A stretch of DNA of 64,000 nt from Spirochaetota bacterium (GCA_029974015.1 JARKUF010000020.1:20620-84619); one strand, 5' to 3'. Numbered from the stretch's first letter, positions 9,592-18,776 are shown. Translations and numbers: made by a program. Notes: generated from the sequence alone by a model not told the origin.

Positions 9592-9626
9592 CAGAAAAGG
9601 CCGTCCCCGCGGGGCGGCCTTTTCTG
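9592..9626 (+). terminator. Hairpin terminator after acyl-CoA dehydrogenase
   Basis: A 12-bp stem, CAGAAAAGGCCG with CGGCCTTTTCTG, encloses a GC-rich loop 20 bases after the stop. The T-run is inside the 3' arm and the A-run in the 5' arm, so it could act in both directions. Confidence 0.8.
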
Positions 9627-9669
9627 CAGCACGGCAATCCCCTAAGGACGCCGAAGATTAAGGTTCCGG

Positions 9670-9692
9670 GAAGGCCCTGCGCCTTCTTTTTT
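9670..9692 (+). terminator. Second rho-independent terminator
   Basis: GAAGGC and GCCTTC form a perfect 6-bp stem with a 5-base loop, followed by six T on the plus strand. Its end overlaps the stop codon of the convergent histidine kinase gene. Confidence 0.7.
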
Positions 9693-11280
9693 AGGAAAAC
9701 ACAATCTCAATACTCGTACCGCCGTTACCCGAGACACTGATGCGCCCCCGAAGCTGGGTCGCGAGTGCGTTCACTATCCGCAGGCCTAAAGTTTCAGTTT
9801 TCAGCGGATCGACGCCCGCGGGAAGACCAATTCCGTTATCGGATACGGCAAGGCGGAATAATTCATCCTGCCGCGCGCATTCAATCCGTATCGTCCCGCT
9901 TCTTCCGTCCTTGAAGGCGTACTTTATGGCATTTGTCAAAAGCTCGTTTACAATAAGGCCCACGGGTATCGCCCGATCGATATCGATGAAAACGTCCTGG
10001 ACCTCATAGAGAATCTCCACCGGGCCGCCGACCGGAAAGTAGGTGTTTTTAAGATGCTCTGTGAGGGAAGATAGATAGCTACCGAGGTTGATGTGCGCCA
10101 GATTGTCGGACTTGTACAATGTTTCATGAGCTAAGGACATGGCGCGAATTCTGTTTTTGATGTCATCGAAAACACCTCTCTGGCGTTCCGAGTCCGACTG
10201 CATGCTCTGGAGTGATATGAGGCTCAGTATCACCTGAAGATTGTTCTTCACTCGATGATGGATTTCCCTGAGGAGCACCTCTTTTTCCCTCAGCGACTCA
10301 CGTACTTCTTCCTCTCTCCGTTTTCTCTCGGTGATATCACGCATCAGGGCAAGCACTTCGCCATCGCCGCATTTGACCATTCTCGATTCAAAGTTCCGCG
10401 TCCCTTTTTGCGGGATATCAAGTTCATATTCAAAAGTCTGTATCTCCTCAGTTTCCAGGGCTCTGGTGATTATTCCAAATGTCTGTTCGGCAATCGCTGT
10501 GGGTAGAAGCGTTTCAAGGCGCTCACCGACAATCCGGACGCCTGGATCCGTGTAAAGATCAGCAGGATCGGCTTGATACCCTAGGACGGTCCCGTTTTGG
10601 TCTAAGGTAAACATTATGTCGGGAATCGCATCCAGAAAAGCATTGGCCCTCTCCTCGCTCTTCCGCAAAGCCACTTCAGTGGCAATGCGGGCGGCGAGCT
10701 CCTCGTGGGCCTCGGACAGTGAGTCAGAAATCAACCTCTGGGCTAAAATTAGGCTGCTTCCGGCAAGATGCAGGGCCAGGCATAGGTTTATCCATCCCGC
10801 CCAGGGAGGCACGGGAAAGTGGACCGGAAGGGCCACGCCCCGGATTTCCATGAGCACCATGGCCGCGCCTGCAGCGGCGCTCAGGATAGCGGAGAGCACC
10901 GAACCGCGCGACCCGAGAAGGATCCCCGCCAGAACCGTGATCGCTATGTAATAAACAGCATCGACACTCCGCATGCCCCCGGCAAAAAAAATAAGGGCCG
11001 TCGTGAGCAACCAGAGGCCTACAAGAAGTACAACACTGGCTGTGCGAACATGGCCGGTGTGCATAATCCACTTGCTGAGGACCACCATCATCGCGACCCC
11101 ACCCACTATGGCCAGGGAAGCCTCCGGGCGGGCGAAGAAAAAGGCAGAGGCAAAAGCCGCCATCACCAGCATGACCGAAATATTTTTCAATATAGAATTG
11201 AGGATCGCGGAGGTGCGGGTCCTTTCTTCATCGAGCGGAAAAACGGGGTGGGTAATGATTTTTCGCAGTATTGAAGGCAT
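9691..11280 (-). CDS. Membrane PAS sensor histidine kinase (HisKA_2 type)
   Basis: A 529-residue kinase. Residues 30-190 hold about six membrane segments in a MASE-like sensor with short loops. A PAS domain follows (about 210-320, with ANAFLDAIPDIMFTLDQNG), then a HisKA_2 dimerisation domain with phospho-acceptor His in LREIHHRVKNNLQVILSLI. The C-terminal GHKL ATPase has N-box ELLTNAIKYAF and DNGIGLP. No response regulator is adjacent, so it probably phosphorylates a regulator encoded elsewhere. The start follows GAGGTGCT, a good ribosome site, and a sigma70-like promoter lies just upstream. Confidence 0.92.
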   Translation of the reverse strand: MPSILRKIITHPVFPLDEERTRTSAILNSILKNISVMLVMAAFASAFFFARPEASLAIVGGVAMMVVLSKWIMHTGHVRTASVVLLVGLWLLTTALIFFAGGMRSVDAVYYIAITVLAGILLGSRGSVLSAILSAAAGAAMVLMEIRGVALPVHFPVPPWAGWINLCLALHLAGSSLILAQRLISDSLSEAHEELAARIATEVALRKSEERANAFLDAIPDIMFTLDQNGTVLGYQADPADLYTDPGVRIVGERLETLLPTAIAEQTFGIITRALETEEIQTFEYELDIPQKGTRNFESRMVKCGDGEVLALMRDITERKRREEEVRESLREKEVLLREIHHRVKNNLQVILSLISLQSMQSDSERQRGVFDDIKNRIRAMSLAHETLYKSDNLAHINLGSYLSSLTEHLKNTYFPVGGPVEILYEVQDVFIDIDRAIPVGLIVNELLTNAIKYAFKDGRSGTIRIECARQDELFRLAVSDNGIGLPAGVDPLKTETLGLRIVNALATQLRGRISVSGNGGTSIEIVFS

Positions 11281-11323
11281 AGCACCTCGACGCCGATTAC
11301 TTGGAATCGCATGTTATACAGAT

Positions 11324-11352
11324 AATATTGCACATAAGGAATATCCTGTCAA
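11324..11352 (-). promoter_or_regulatory. Sigma70-like promoter for the histidine kinase
   Basis: On the minus strand TTGACA (11352-11347) is followed after 17 bases by AATATT. The predicted leader to the kinase ATG is roughly 35-40 bases. Confidence 0.5.
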
Positions 11353-11548
11353 GCAGTGGAATTTTTTTCAGGACGTACCCGGTCATGAAACATAAGGGCG
11401 CCTAAAAAATTAAGCAAATTCGGCAGCCAGGTTTTTATTAATGCACTTCATTTTTTTTAAGGTTTCCATAATTATTTATTGACCACTACTTTGATGAGCA
11501 ATATACTGCAAAAAATTTCGGGCAGGATTACCCGAAACCATTTATTAT

Positions 11549-11580
11549 GGGAACCTCAGGTTTTCTTTTTTGAGGTTCCC
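11549..11580. repeat. Palindrome of the GGGAACCTC repeat family (half element)
   Basis: Perfect 10-bp arms GGGAACCTCA and TGAGGTTCCC enclose a pyrimidine-rich loop. This is the left palindrome of the 120-bp dispersed element without its right half. It lies about 30 bases before the start of the Cys-rich lipoprotein gene and would be in its 5' leader if that gene is transcribed from further upstream. Confidence 0.75.
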
Positions 11581-11611
11581 CCAAAATAAACTAAAAATTC
11601 AGGAGGATTTT

Positions 11612-11836
11612 ATGAAAAAGTACATCATAATTGCAGGCATCGTCTTTGCGACCGGCGTTCTACTTCAAAACTGCTCCAGCATCTCTCTTAACCCGAAAAG
11701 GATCGCCTGCGAAGAAGTCTGCGCCCAGGCGAAGCAAAAATGCATTGACGAAGGGAAGGCCGGCGAGGGGAAAGCAGCGGCCTGTAATGTGGCCCACGAC
11801 CAATGCATCCAGAAATGCGCCAGTGAATTTCCCTGA
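11612..11836 (+). CDS. Small Cys-rich lipoprotein
   Basis: A 74-residue precursor starting at the ATG at 11612, chosen because AGGAGGA lies six bases upstream. The signal ends in LLQNC (Cys21 lipidated). The mature part has two CX3C pairs (CEEVC and CIQKC) with extra Cys between them, a pattern that could form a disulfide-bonded helical hairpin. No known family is recognised. It is a single gene between convergent or divergent neighbours, with a repeat palindrome just upstream. Expected location is the periplasmic or outer leaflet. Confidence 0.85.
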   Translation: MKKYIIIAGIVFATGVLLQNCSSISLNPKRIACEEVCAQAKQKCIDEGKAGEGKAAACNVAHDQCIQKCASEFP

Positions 11837-11893
11837 TCCTGGCGCAGTGTAGCCAATATATCAGGGCCGGATGGCGTCCCGGAAATATGGAGA

Positions 11894-11919
11894 GGGAGCG
11901 GGAATTTTTTCCCGCTCCC
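11894..11919. terminator. Hairpin between convergent genes
   Basis: GGGAGCGGG and CCCGCTCCC form a 9-bp stem around AATTTTTT. It sits between the ends of the Cys-rich lipoprotein gene and the minus-strand membrane gene. There is no T-run outside the stem, so termination is plausible but not certain. Confidence 0.5.
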
Positions 11920-11935
11920 GTATTAGTAAGCGATG

Positions 11936-12775
11936 CTACTCTCCGGGCTCCTTCACGTAAAGGCCCCGGGCAATGGAATGCATAGGCATGCCACGCCTGA
12001 AGAGAAGAAACCAGTAGACTATCAGGCACAGCGGAAGACCCGCCAGATAGCCCCAGCCAATGCCGCCGAAGAGTCCCCCGAGGTTGATAACCACGACAGC
12101 CGCTATGATCGCCAGGCCAAGACACACTATCCACTGGGCAGAGAAAAAGAGGATGAGTATTTTCACCGGACCAGGCAAATTCCCTTCAATGGAGGGATCG
12201 ACAGCCGCTCCTCCGCGGACCCCCTGTATCATCCCCATGATCAACATGGGGGCAAAAAAGACAGCCATTACTACCAGGGTCCACCATACCCGGCTGGCAT
12301 AGAAAAATGAAAAGCCCATGTGCTTCCCGGGTTCCCACAGGGCGCCGCCATGGACGCTTGCATCGTAAAGAAAACGCTGGTAGCCCGTGCCGTCCCAGCC
12401 GCAGGCTAAGATGAACCAGAAGATGATCCATGCCACCATCCAATTGACATGGGCAGCGTAATATTTTCTCCGGCGCGCCAGTTTCCAGGTGGTCCAGTAC
12501 CCGAGGATCCCCTGGGTGATATTTGTCACGCCGAAGATCACGACAAGCCAGGCGGGTATGTCCCCCTTGCTCGTCGCCACCTGCATGGTCTCCCACTGGG
12601 GAAACTCCCACAGGAGATACAATCCCGAAGGTGCGAAGAATACAGCAAGGAAAAGCAGGAGAAACGCATAGCATTTGTTGTTAAACGGTTTCTCTTCTTT
12701 CTCAAGCTGCCGCGCCGATGCGGCGGCGAATGTGGCGCCAAAGGCGTACGCCCACACTACATCGACCTGTACCAT
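11936..12775 (-). CDS. Polytopic membrane protein of unknown function
   Basis: A 279-residue protein starting at the ATG at 12775, six bases after an ideal AAGGAGG site; longer frames upstream lack one. About seven membrane segments are visible, starting at residue 3 (VVWAYAFGATFAAA), 33 (CYAFLLLFLAVFF), 69, 104, 150, 195 and 230. A conserved-looking loop GWDGTGYQRFLYD follows the fourth segment. I recognise no transporter or enzyme family. It stands alone between a small lipoprotein gene and an unknown gene. Confidence 0.75.
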   Translation of the reverse strand: MVQVDVVWAYAFGATFAAASARQLEKEEKPFNNKCYAFLLLFLAVFFAPSGLYLLWEFPQWETMQVATSKGDIPAWLVVIFGVTNITQGILGYWTTWKLARRRKYYAAHVNWMVAWIIFWFILACGWDGTGYQRFLYDASVHGGALWEPGKHMGFSFFYASRVWWTLVVMAVFFAPMLIMGMIQGVRGGAAVDPSIEGNLPGPVKILILFFSAQWIVCLGLAIIAAVVVINLGGLFGGIGWGYLAGLPLCLIVYWFLLFRRGMPMHSIARGLYVKEPGE

Positions 12776-12942
12776 ACTAACCTCCTTGAGAAGAAAATTG
12801 TCGGGATTGCAAGTATATACATTATTTAGGAAAACATGTCTGGCCAAAAACAGTGCGTTCCAAATATGACCGCTAAGGAGGACCAATGTTATGTGAAAAT
12901 ACCTCTAAGAGAGAATTTTTAAACCAGGTGGTTTATATCTAA

Positions 12943-12995
12943 GGGCAGTCACAAAAACCATGATTTCCCGTTTACCTTTGGCAGGCGAAAAATCC
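12943..12995 (+). repeat. Degenerate copy of GGGCAGTCAC-type repeat
   Basis: GGGCAGTCACAAAAACCATG followed by a decayed hairpin (TTTCCCG... GGCAGGCGAAAAA). The same opening occurs at 53726 and, inverted, at 27940. It is a variant of the dispersed element with a different left end. Confidence 0.5.
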
Positions 12996-13016
12996 TTAGT
13001 CCTGAGTATGGGGGAA

Positions 13017-13496
13017 TCATTTTTTGAAGGTGATTCGGATGATTTTTGCGTTTTTTCGTTTTTTTTGGCGTTTTGGCATGGGGCCCCAGTAGAATTCCCA
13101 ACATATAACCCCATCAACAGCACTCTGTCCGATAGCATACTGGTCTATATCTACATAGTTATGGCTTTCCCCTTTAGCATGGAGCAGTTCGTCCAAATAT
13201 TTCTCTACAGCCTTGCTCACAAAAAAAGAAACAGACAACTTACCCAACCTCCGAAAATCAGAAAAAAGCTCATTCTCCTTTTCCCTGAAGGTAATAGTAA
13301 AACGATGCCACCGTTTGAGCGGGTCCCGGGCCTGGTATTTGACCAGAGAAAAGCCCCCCTGGTGCCAGGAAAAGTCTTTTCGTACCCGCATAAGAAGCAA
13401 AATAACAACCCCGCGTTTGGAAATACCAAGATGATTTGCTGCAAGTTCAATTTTAACAAACACCGCGCTCTTCATATTAATGGTTGTTCTCAGCAT
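13017..13496 (-). CDS. Hypothetical protein, possible DNA-binding (RHH/CopG-like)
   Basis: A 159-residue basic protein of lower GC than its neighbours, preceded by GGGAGGA five bases before the ATG. The N-terminal half has IELAANHLGISKRGVVILLL, which looks like a helix-turn-helix or ribbon-helix-helix stretch. A second segment, FRRLGKLSVSFFVSKAVEKY, also resembles such a fold. The C-terminus is Lys/Arg-rich. I do not recognise a named family, although Leptospira carries families of small proteins of this general design. A repeat copy abuts its 3' end. A regulatory role is speculation. Confidence 0.6.
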   Translation of the reverse strand: MLRTTINMKSAVFVKIELAANHLGISKRGVVILLLMRVRKDFSWHQGGFSLVKYQARDPLKRWHRFTITFREKENELFSDFRRLGKLSVSFFVSKAVEKYLDELLHAKGESHNYVDIDQYAIGQSAVDGVICWEFYWGPMPKRQKKRKNAKIIRITFKK

Positions 13497-13636
13497 CCGT
13501 ATCCTCCCGGGGATGCATAAATAACTTCTCCCAAAAATACATACGAAAGCTGTTCAAAAATTGTTAAAAAATTTTTCACTCCAACGCAAAAAACCGAAAA
13601 CCTTGAAAACCGCATGAAGATTACGGCGGTTCAAAA

Positions 13637-15337
13637 TCATTCGATTTTTTTTCGGTACTCCTTCGGAGAAATGCTCATAAGGCGGGTGAAAGCCCTGTTG
13701 AAAGTGCGCAAACTCTCGAAACCGGACTCGAATGCGATATCGATAATTTTCCTTTCCTTGTCCCGGAGCATCACGGCGGCGCTGCGGACCCGAAGATCGT
13801 TTATATAGTTCTGAATTTTTTTCCCCGTGTAGATACGGAACGCCTTCCCCAAATGATCGCAGTTAAGCCCCACGAGGGACGCCAGCCCTTCCCGTGAAAT
13901 ATCGTGCATGAAATTCTCATGGAGAAACACTACGGCCTTCTTCACCTTTTCTTCCGTGGCGGGCGATATCGACTTTCGCCTTTCGTTGACCCCAATGGCG
14001 CGCGCCTCCAGGTGCAGAGCTTCCACCATGACTGAAAGCTCCCTCAGGCTCCGTGAGAGGTCCTCCGTGCGCTCTTCCACACGCTTTTCAAGGTTGCGGT
14101 TAAGGTCCTCGGATTCGCCAAGGGCGTTCATAAAGCGGTGCACAAGAATAAGGGCCGCTCCGAGAAACATCATGGCGGCGCAGTAACCGAAAATGAGGAC
14201 GTCAAACCGGTAGCCTCCGGCGGATATTCCGCTCCCCAGGGCCAGGGAGAGATATACGATGCCGTCATGGGCGGCCCCCAGAGAGAGGACCACACCGGGA
14301 AGGAAAAGCATCCTCGCCTGCGCGTTTTGCCGCCTCAGGGCCGTCATATGGACCGACAGATTGTAAAGCGCCAGGGGCGTAATCGACATGATGACGAAAA
14401 CGGCGATCCATCGGTGCCGCGTAACGTCATATCCAAAGGCCATGAGAATAGTATTTAGCGCCAGAAGTCCCCAGAGGGACACCTCTATCTTTTTCCTAGA
14501 AAACCCATACAGGCGGTGCAAAAAACCAAGGTGGAACACCACGAGGGCGGTCCACATGAATCCAAGAAACTTCAACCTGAAAAGCGTATCACTCCACAGA
14601 GGCACCACGGCGCAGGTTTCATAGACCACAAAAAAACCCGGCACAAGCTGGAGAAGAAAATATGGATACTCTGTCCATCTGGGCCTTCGCACGTATATAA
14701 GGAGGATGATGAGGCCGACTGCGCCGCATACGGCCATGACCGCGTAGTTCAAAGTATGCAATATGAGGGAGGTATCTCGCCGAAGGCGCCAGGTCCCGAT
14801 ATCGTCCACGGTGATGTCCCCACGGGCCTGTCCGAAAAACGAGTAGGCGATCTCCACGGCAACGACATTCTCCCCGGGGGTAATGGTGCCCGGAGGGACA
14901 AAGTAATGGCGGGCCTGGTTCCACATTGCCCTTCCTTTCGGGGGTATGCCTCCCGTGGAACCCACGAGGACCCCGTTTACAAAGGTACGGTCCGCATTGC
15001 CAATTTTGCCCAGTGATAAACCGGCGCCTTCCCGTGCCCATTTTTCCGGGGCGATGAAGCGCTTCCGCACCCACACTGTTCCCGCCGCGCCCCCGCCCTT
15101 TCGCTCCACGTATGCGATGACGCTCCCGGGAAGGACAATATCGTCCCACTCCCGGTCCCGGTACTCCGCTTGCGCTTGCTCTTCTCCGCCTCCGAGGGAA
15201 ATTTTCCACAGGCCGTTGAGAGAAATACTTTCCGCGTCCGGGGCCGGGCCGCAAAAAAGTGACGTCACGCCGAAAAAAAGAACCAGACAAAGAACCGGGA
15301 GCTTAGCTTTTAAGGTACTGGTCATAGGGAAAGGCAT
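13637..15337 (-). CDS. 7TM (DISM) receptor fused to AraC-type DNA-binding domain
   Basis: A 566-residue membrane-bound one-component regulator. After a signal/anchor (1-31), residues 38-190 form a beta-sandwich resembling the sugar-binding domain of family 2 glycosidases (LNGLWKISLGG, WVRKRFIAP, ADRTFVNGVLVGSTGG). Seven membrane helices follow between about 205 and 405, as in 7TMR-DISM proteins, then a coiled coil (LNRNLEKRVEERTEDL). Residues 465-566 are an AraC HTH pair ending FESLRTFNRAFTRLMSISPK. Ligand binding outside would be passed through the membrane to a DNA-binding domain inside, with no kinase step. The ligand is probably a carbohydrate by analogy. No clear ribosome site marks the start. 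Confidence 0.9.
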   Translation of the reverse strand: MPFPMTSTLKAKLPVLCLVLFFGVTSLFCGPAPDAESISLNGLWKISLGGGEEQAQAEYRDREWDDIVLPGSVIAYVERKGGGAAGTVWVRKRFIAPEKWAREGAGLSLGKIGNADRTFVNGVLVGSTGGIPPKGRAMWNQARHYFVPPGTITPGENVVAVEIAYSFFGQARGDITVDDIGTWRLRRDTSLILHTLNYAVMAVCGAVGLIILLIYVRRPRWTEYPYFLLQLVPGFFVVYETCAVVPLWSDTLFRLKFLGFMWTALVVFHLGFLHRLYGFSRKKIEVSLWGLLALNTILMAFGYDVTRHRWIAVFVIMSITPLALYNLSVHMTALRRQNAQARMLFLPGVVLSLGAAHDGIVYLSLALGSGISAGGYRFDVLIFGYCAAMMFLGAALILVHRFMNALGESEDLNRNLEKRVEERTEDLSRSLRELSVMVEALHLEARAIGVNERRKSISPATEEKVKKAVVFLHENFMHDISREGLASLVGLNCDHLGKAFRIYTGKKIQNYINDLRVRSAAVMLRDKERKIIDIAFESGFESLRTFNRAFTRLMSISPKEYRKKIE

Positions 15338-15374
15338 TTGGAATGAGTATTCCTGGTGCCGATAAAAATTTCAA

Positions 15375-15914
15375 TCACTCTTCGCCGCGCCGCACACCCT
15401 TCCCTGAAAGGAAAACGGCGGCAATAACGATAATAGAAAAGACAACAAGAAACCATTTAATCACGGAGGAAAGTCCGGCCAGTAAGGCCGTCGTTTGTGT
15501 GATGTTTCCGCCGTCGATTACAAATGATACATGTAAAATATTTTCCACAAGGTCCATCAGGGCGGCAGAAACGGGGGCCAAAAACATGATATTCCACCGG
15601 CTTTGAAGTGACGCTCTGTTAAAAACCCCTGCCATAAGCGACACGAGAAGCGCCCCATAGAGGAATGGATGTAAAAAATCCAAATAAAAATGGTTGATGA
15701 AATTTTGTGTGAGTCCTTCTGCTTGCCAGTGAGCAAGTATTGCCGCCATCACATCGGCGGAGAATGTGGATTGCATTTCCATAAACTCGCCCATGTCCAG
15801 CGGATACAGCAACGCCGCGATGCTTACCTGGGAAATGACATATATCGCCGCCGTCCATCCCAGGACCTTCCCCGAATCCATACGCCTTCGTAAGTTCTCA
15901 AATATTTGCGCCAT
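15375..15914 (-). CDS. Small polytopic membrane protein, unknown
   Basis: A 179-residue protein starting at the ATG at 15914, directly after GGGAGGTGATA. Four membrane segments are visible (starting near residues 22, 82, 108 and 150), with a soluble loop containing MGEFMEMQSTFSADVM between the first two. No family is recognised. It lies about 40 bases upstream of the receptor-AraC gene on the same strand and could be co-transcribed with it. Confidence 0.75.
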   Translation of the reverse strand: MAQIFENLRRRMDSGKVLGWTAAIYVISQVSIAALLYPLDMGEFMEMQSTFSADVMAAILAHWQAEGLTQNFINHFYLDFLHPFLYGALLVSLMAGVFNRASLQSRWNIMFLAPVSAALMDLVENILHVSFVIDGGNITQTTALLAGLSSVIKWFLVVFSIIVIAAVFLSGKGVRRGEE

Positions 15915-16037
15915 TATCACCTCCCGTATCCAACACATGATGTGTTTCGGAATGCGGTGCGCATTTCCCTTCGGCCTTTACGCAATCTCAATTCAGCACG
16001 ACTGCATCAACCAGCCTGATTCAACTCCCGCGGATTA

Positions 16038-16922
16038 TCACAGCGCCACATGGCGCTTCAGAAAATCAATCTGGTCCCCCACTGACTTTTCGAAGTTGGG
16101 CGCCACATAGACGTCGAAGTGATCGAGATCGTATGTGATAAGCTCGCAACGTGCCGCCTTTTTTGACGCCTTCACCGCAGCCTTCGATGGGGTGGTGAGG
16201 TCCCTGAGGGCCACCTGGATAAGCCAGGGGCACGCAATTTTCGAAGCTTTCCTGGAAGGAGAATAATTCGCGACGGAGAGAAAGATGCGCGCCGCCACCA
16301 CCTTTTCATACTCAAAGCCCCTGGGGATGAGCCGCAGCACTCCTTCCAGTGCGCCCGGAGCGGTCATTGCTCCGAGCTCCCCCGGCGCGGCGACGATGTC
16401 AACGTAATAAGGTTTTCTGCCCGTCATCATCCTCAGGAGGTCGCGGAACGCGGCGAAGCCCAGGCGCAGATTCTGCTTAAAGCCCGCCGCCATGGCCGTG
16501 GCTGCGCCGTCAAGGTGCGGCACCTGGGAAATTACCGCGGCAATGCCCTGTACTTCCGGGGCGATTGCCGCTACATGCCCTCCGCTGAAGGAAGTACCCC
16601 AGAGCACCATGCGCGCCCCGTCGACGCCGGCAAGCGTGCGAACGTATTCGATGGCGGCCCGCCAATCCTGATGCTGCCGGCGGATACTCAGCAACTGGCG
16701 GGGCTCCCCATCGCTATCGCCGAAATGCCGGTAATCGAATACCATGACATGGTAGCCGGCGGATGAAAACCGCTCTGCATAGGCGTCGAGGCGCATCTCC
16801 TTCACCCCGCCAAAACCATGGGCCATAACAATGCATGGGCGCACCCCTTCGCCTCCGGAATAAAACCATCCCCGGCAGGTTAGACCTTTAGACTGGAATT
16901 GAATATCGGACCTTGACGGCAT
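16038..16922 (-). CDS. Alpha/beta hydrolase
   Basis: A 294-residue serine hydrolase. The strand-loop VMAHGFGGVKEMRLD carries the oxyanion region, the nucleophile is the Ser in WGTSFSGGH (G-x-S-x-S-G), and YDLDHFDVY near the end supplies the His; an Asp in LRDLTTPSK may complete the triad. Length and order fit dienelactone-hydrolase or X-Pro dipeptidyl-peptidase-like esterases. No signal peptide is seen, so it is cytoplasmic. Substrate unknown. It stands upstream of the two membrane genes on the same strand, about 120 bases away. Confidence 0.88.
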   Translation of the reverse strand: MPSRSDIQFQSKGLTCRGWFYSGGEGVRPCIVMAHGFGGVKEMRLDAYAERFSSAGYHVMVFDYRHFGDSDGEPRQLLSIRRQHQDWRAAIEYVRTLAGVDGARMVLWGTSFSGGHVAAIAPEVQGIAAVISQVPHLDGAATAMAAGFKQNLRLGFAAFRDLLRMMTGRKPYYVDIVAAPGELGAMTAPGALEGVLRLIPRGFEYEKVVAARIFLSVANYSPSRKASKIACPWLIQVALRDLTTPSKAAVKASKKAARCELITYDLDHFDVYVAPNFEKSVGDQIDFLKRHVAL

Positions 16923-16996
16923 TTCGACCTCCTGTATCGCGCAATAAGTTTGTCCGGCATGTCCAATTTTCTTGATACTGGCAAAATTTATTTTAT

Positions 16997-17117
16997 GTGA
17001 ACCTCTAAAAATTAAATTTTTAGAGGTTCACATAAATTGTAACTGCCGTCATACTCAGGGCTTAGCCTTTTCCGCACGCCGTAGGCTGGCGGAAAAGGCT
17101 ACATATTAGAGGTTACC
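16997..17117. repeat. Full-length copy of the 120-bp palindromic element
   Basis: Begins with a 45-bp perfect palindrome (16992-17036, centre 17014) containing GTGAACCTCTAAAAATT and its complement. Next is the shared linker (ACTGCCGTCATACTCAGG), then a 12-bp stem, AGCCTTTTCCGC with GCGGAAAAGGCT (17064-17100), and the right end TATTAGAGGTTACC. A second decayed hairpin follows to about 17156. The rest of this 500-base gap before the MFS gene is AT-rich and shows no gene. Confidence 0.85.
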
Positions 17118-17422
17118 ATATCAGGATTTCCACCTGCCAGAGGCGGACGGAAAATCAGAGCTACCACCCTTAATCCTCTTTTCCCAATTTATTAAAGTAT
17201 AATTACATCCATGATGTCAAGCAGTAGATGCCTATCATCTTTAATTATTTCTTGACATATATGCTTTTATGGTTGCTTCTAATATTTTGTTTTTCCGCCC
17301 CCTGAAGAAGGGCAGGAAACCAAAATCCTGAGCGTGCTGGCAATTACCATTTATACGAGTAGCTTTTTGCTTTTTCATAAAAGAGTGAGCAATCACTTTA
17401 CATTCCCCTCCCGGAGGACAAC

Positions 17423-18715
17423 ATGAATGCTTCAGGAATAAAACTTTACGGCTACAGATGGGTCGTTCTTGCGGTTTTCGCGCTCCTCAACGCCGTTGTC
17501 CAACTAAATTGGATCGCCTTCGCCCCCATCACCGTGGACTGCATGGCCCTCTACAACACCTCGGCCTTCTGGATTGTCCTCCTGTCCATGGTGTACATGG
17601 TGGTGTATCTTTTTATGAGCGTGCCGGCATCCTATATCATCGACCGCTTCGGCATTCATGTGGGCGTGGGAATCGGGGCCGTACTCACCGCCGTTTTCGG
17701 ACTCCTCCGGGGAATCTACGGCTCCGACTACACCATGGTGGCCCTCTCCCAGTTCGCCCTCGCCGTCGCCCAGCCCTTTATACTGAATGCCGTCACGAAA
17801 GTGGCTGCGGAATGGTTCCCCATCAACGAACGCGCCACGGCCACGGGAGTCACCATGCTCGCACAGTTCCTGGGAATCATCGTCGCCATGGCCCTCACAA
17901 AAGTCATAGCCCACTCGTACATGGCGGGCGACGGGTCCGCCCGCCTCTCCATGGAAGCCGTACGCGGGGTCCTCATGCTTTACGGCTACGCCTCAATCGC
18001 CTCTGGTGCCCTTTTTATCATCTTCGGGCGAAGCAAACCGGCCACTCCGCCCTGCCGAGATGACGAGGTGGAACGCTTCGGCGTCTTCGAGGGATTGGGC
18101 CATATCTTCCGCCACCGGGACATGATACTCCTGCTTGCCATCTTTTTCATTGGCATGGGAATGTTCAACGCCATCTCCACCTTTATTGACCTCATCCTGG
18201 CATCGAAGGGGTACGTCGCGGGAGGAAACGAAGCAGGGAACGTCGGGGCCGCGATGATGGTGGCCGGCGTCCTCGGCGCCGCCGTCATTCCGCCCATCTC
18301 CGATAAACTTCGGAAACGAAAGCTGTTTTTTCTCATCTGCATGTTCGGCACCATGCCTGGGCTTATCGGCCTCACCTTCGCTGAGGCATACGAGCCGCTC
18401 CTTATTTCGAGCGCCATCTTCGGATTTTTCTTTATGGCCGCGGCCCCCATGGGATACCAGTACGCTGCCGAAGTGGGCCACCCCGCCCCGGAGTCCACCT
18501 CTCAGGGGATGATAGTCCTGGCCGGCCAGATTTCAGGTTCTATCTTCATCGTCCTCATGGCTCTCCTGGGAAACATCACCGTCGAGGCCCTGGCGGACGC
18601 CGCCCGGGCCTCGGATATCACCCTCAAGCCTTTTATGATCATGTTCATCGTCCTTTCTGTGATCAATATTGCCATGGGCCTCATGGTAAAGGAGTCGGAC
18701 ATGATCCGTAAATAA
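17423..18715 (+). CDS. MFS transporter, FLVCR/DIRC2-like
   Basis: A 430-residue transporter with about 12 membrane segments in two halves, split by a soluble loop near residue 215 (CRDDEVERFGVFEGLGH). The first half resembles the FLVCR group: YRWVVLAVFALLNAVVQLNW at the start, the DRFGIHVGVGIGAVLTA loop, and WFPINERATATGVTMLAQFL in helix 4-5. Eukaryotic FLVCR proteins move heme, choline or ethanolamine; bacterial substrates are not settled. CGGAGG lies five bases before the ATG. It is a single gene upstream of the tRNA cluster. Confidence 0.88.
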   Translation: MNASGIKLYGYRWVVLAVFALLNAVVQLNWIAFAPITVDCMALYNTSAFWIVLLSMVYMVVYLFMSVPASYIIDRFGIHVGVGIGAVLTAVFGLLRGIYGSDYTMVALSQFALAVAQPFILNAVTKVAAEWFPINERATATGVTMLAQFLGIIVAMALTKVIAHSYMAGDGSARLSMEAVRGVLMLYGYASIASGALFIIFGRSKPATPPCRDDEVERFGVFEGLGHIFRHRDMILLLAIFFIGMGMFNAISTFIDLILASKGYVAGGNEAGNVGAAMMVAGVLGAAVIPPISDKLRKRKLFFLICMFGTMPGLIGLTFAEAYEPLLISSAIFGFFFMAAAPMGYQYAAEVGHPAPESTSQGMIVLAGQISGSIFIVLMALLGNITVEALADAARASDITLKPFMIMFIVLSVINIAMGLMVKESDMIRK

Positions 18716-18776
18716 CAGCGCAATTTGGAGGATGATATTATCGGCTGGAACGCCGGAGGGGCCTGCAAATTTTTAT

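Noticed and set aside
12960..13520. Long plus-strand frame of 186 codons opposite the unknown minus-strand gene
   Set aside because: The minus-strand frame has a good ribosome site and basic, domain-like sequence; the plus frame has none and starts inside a repeat.
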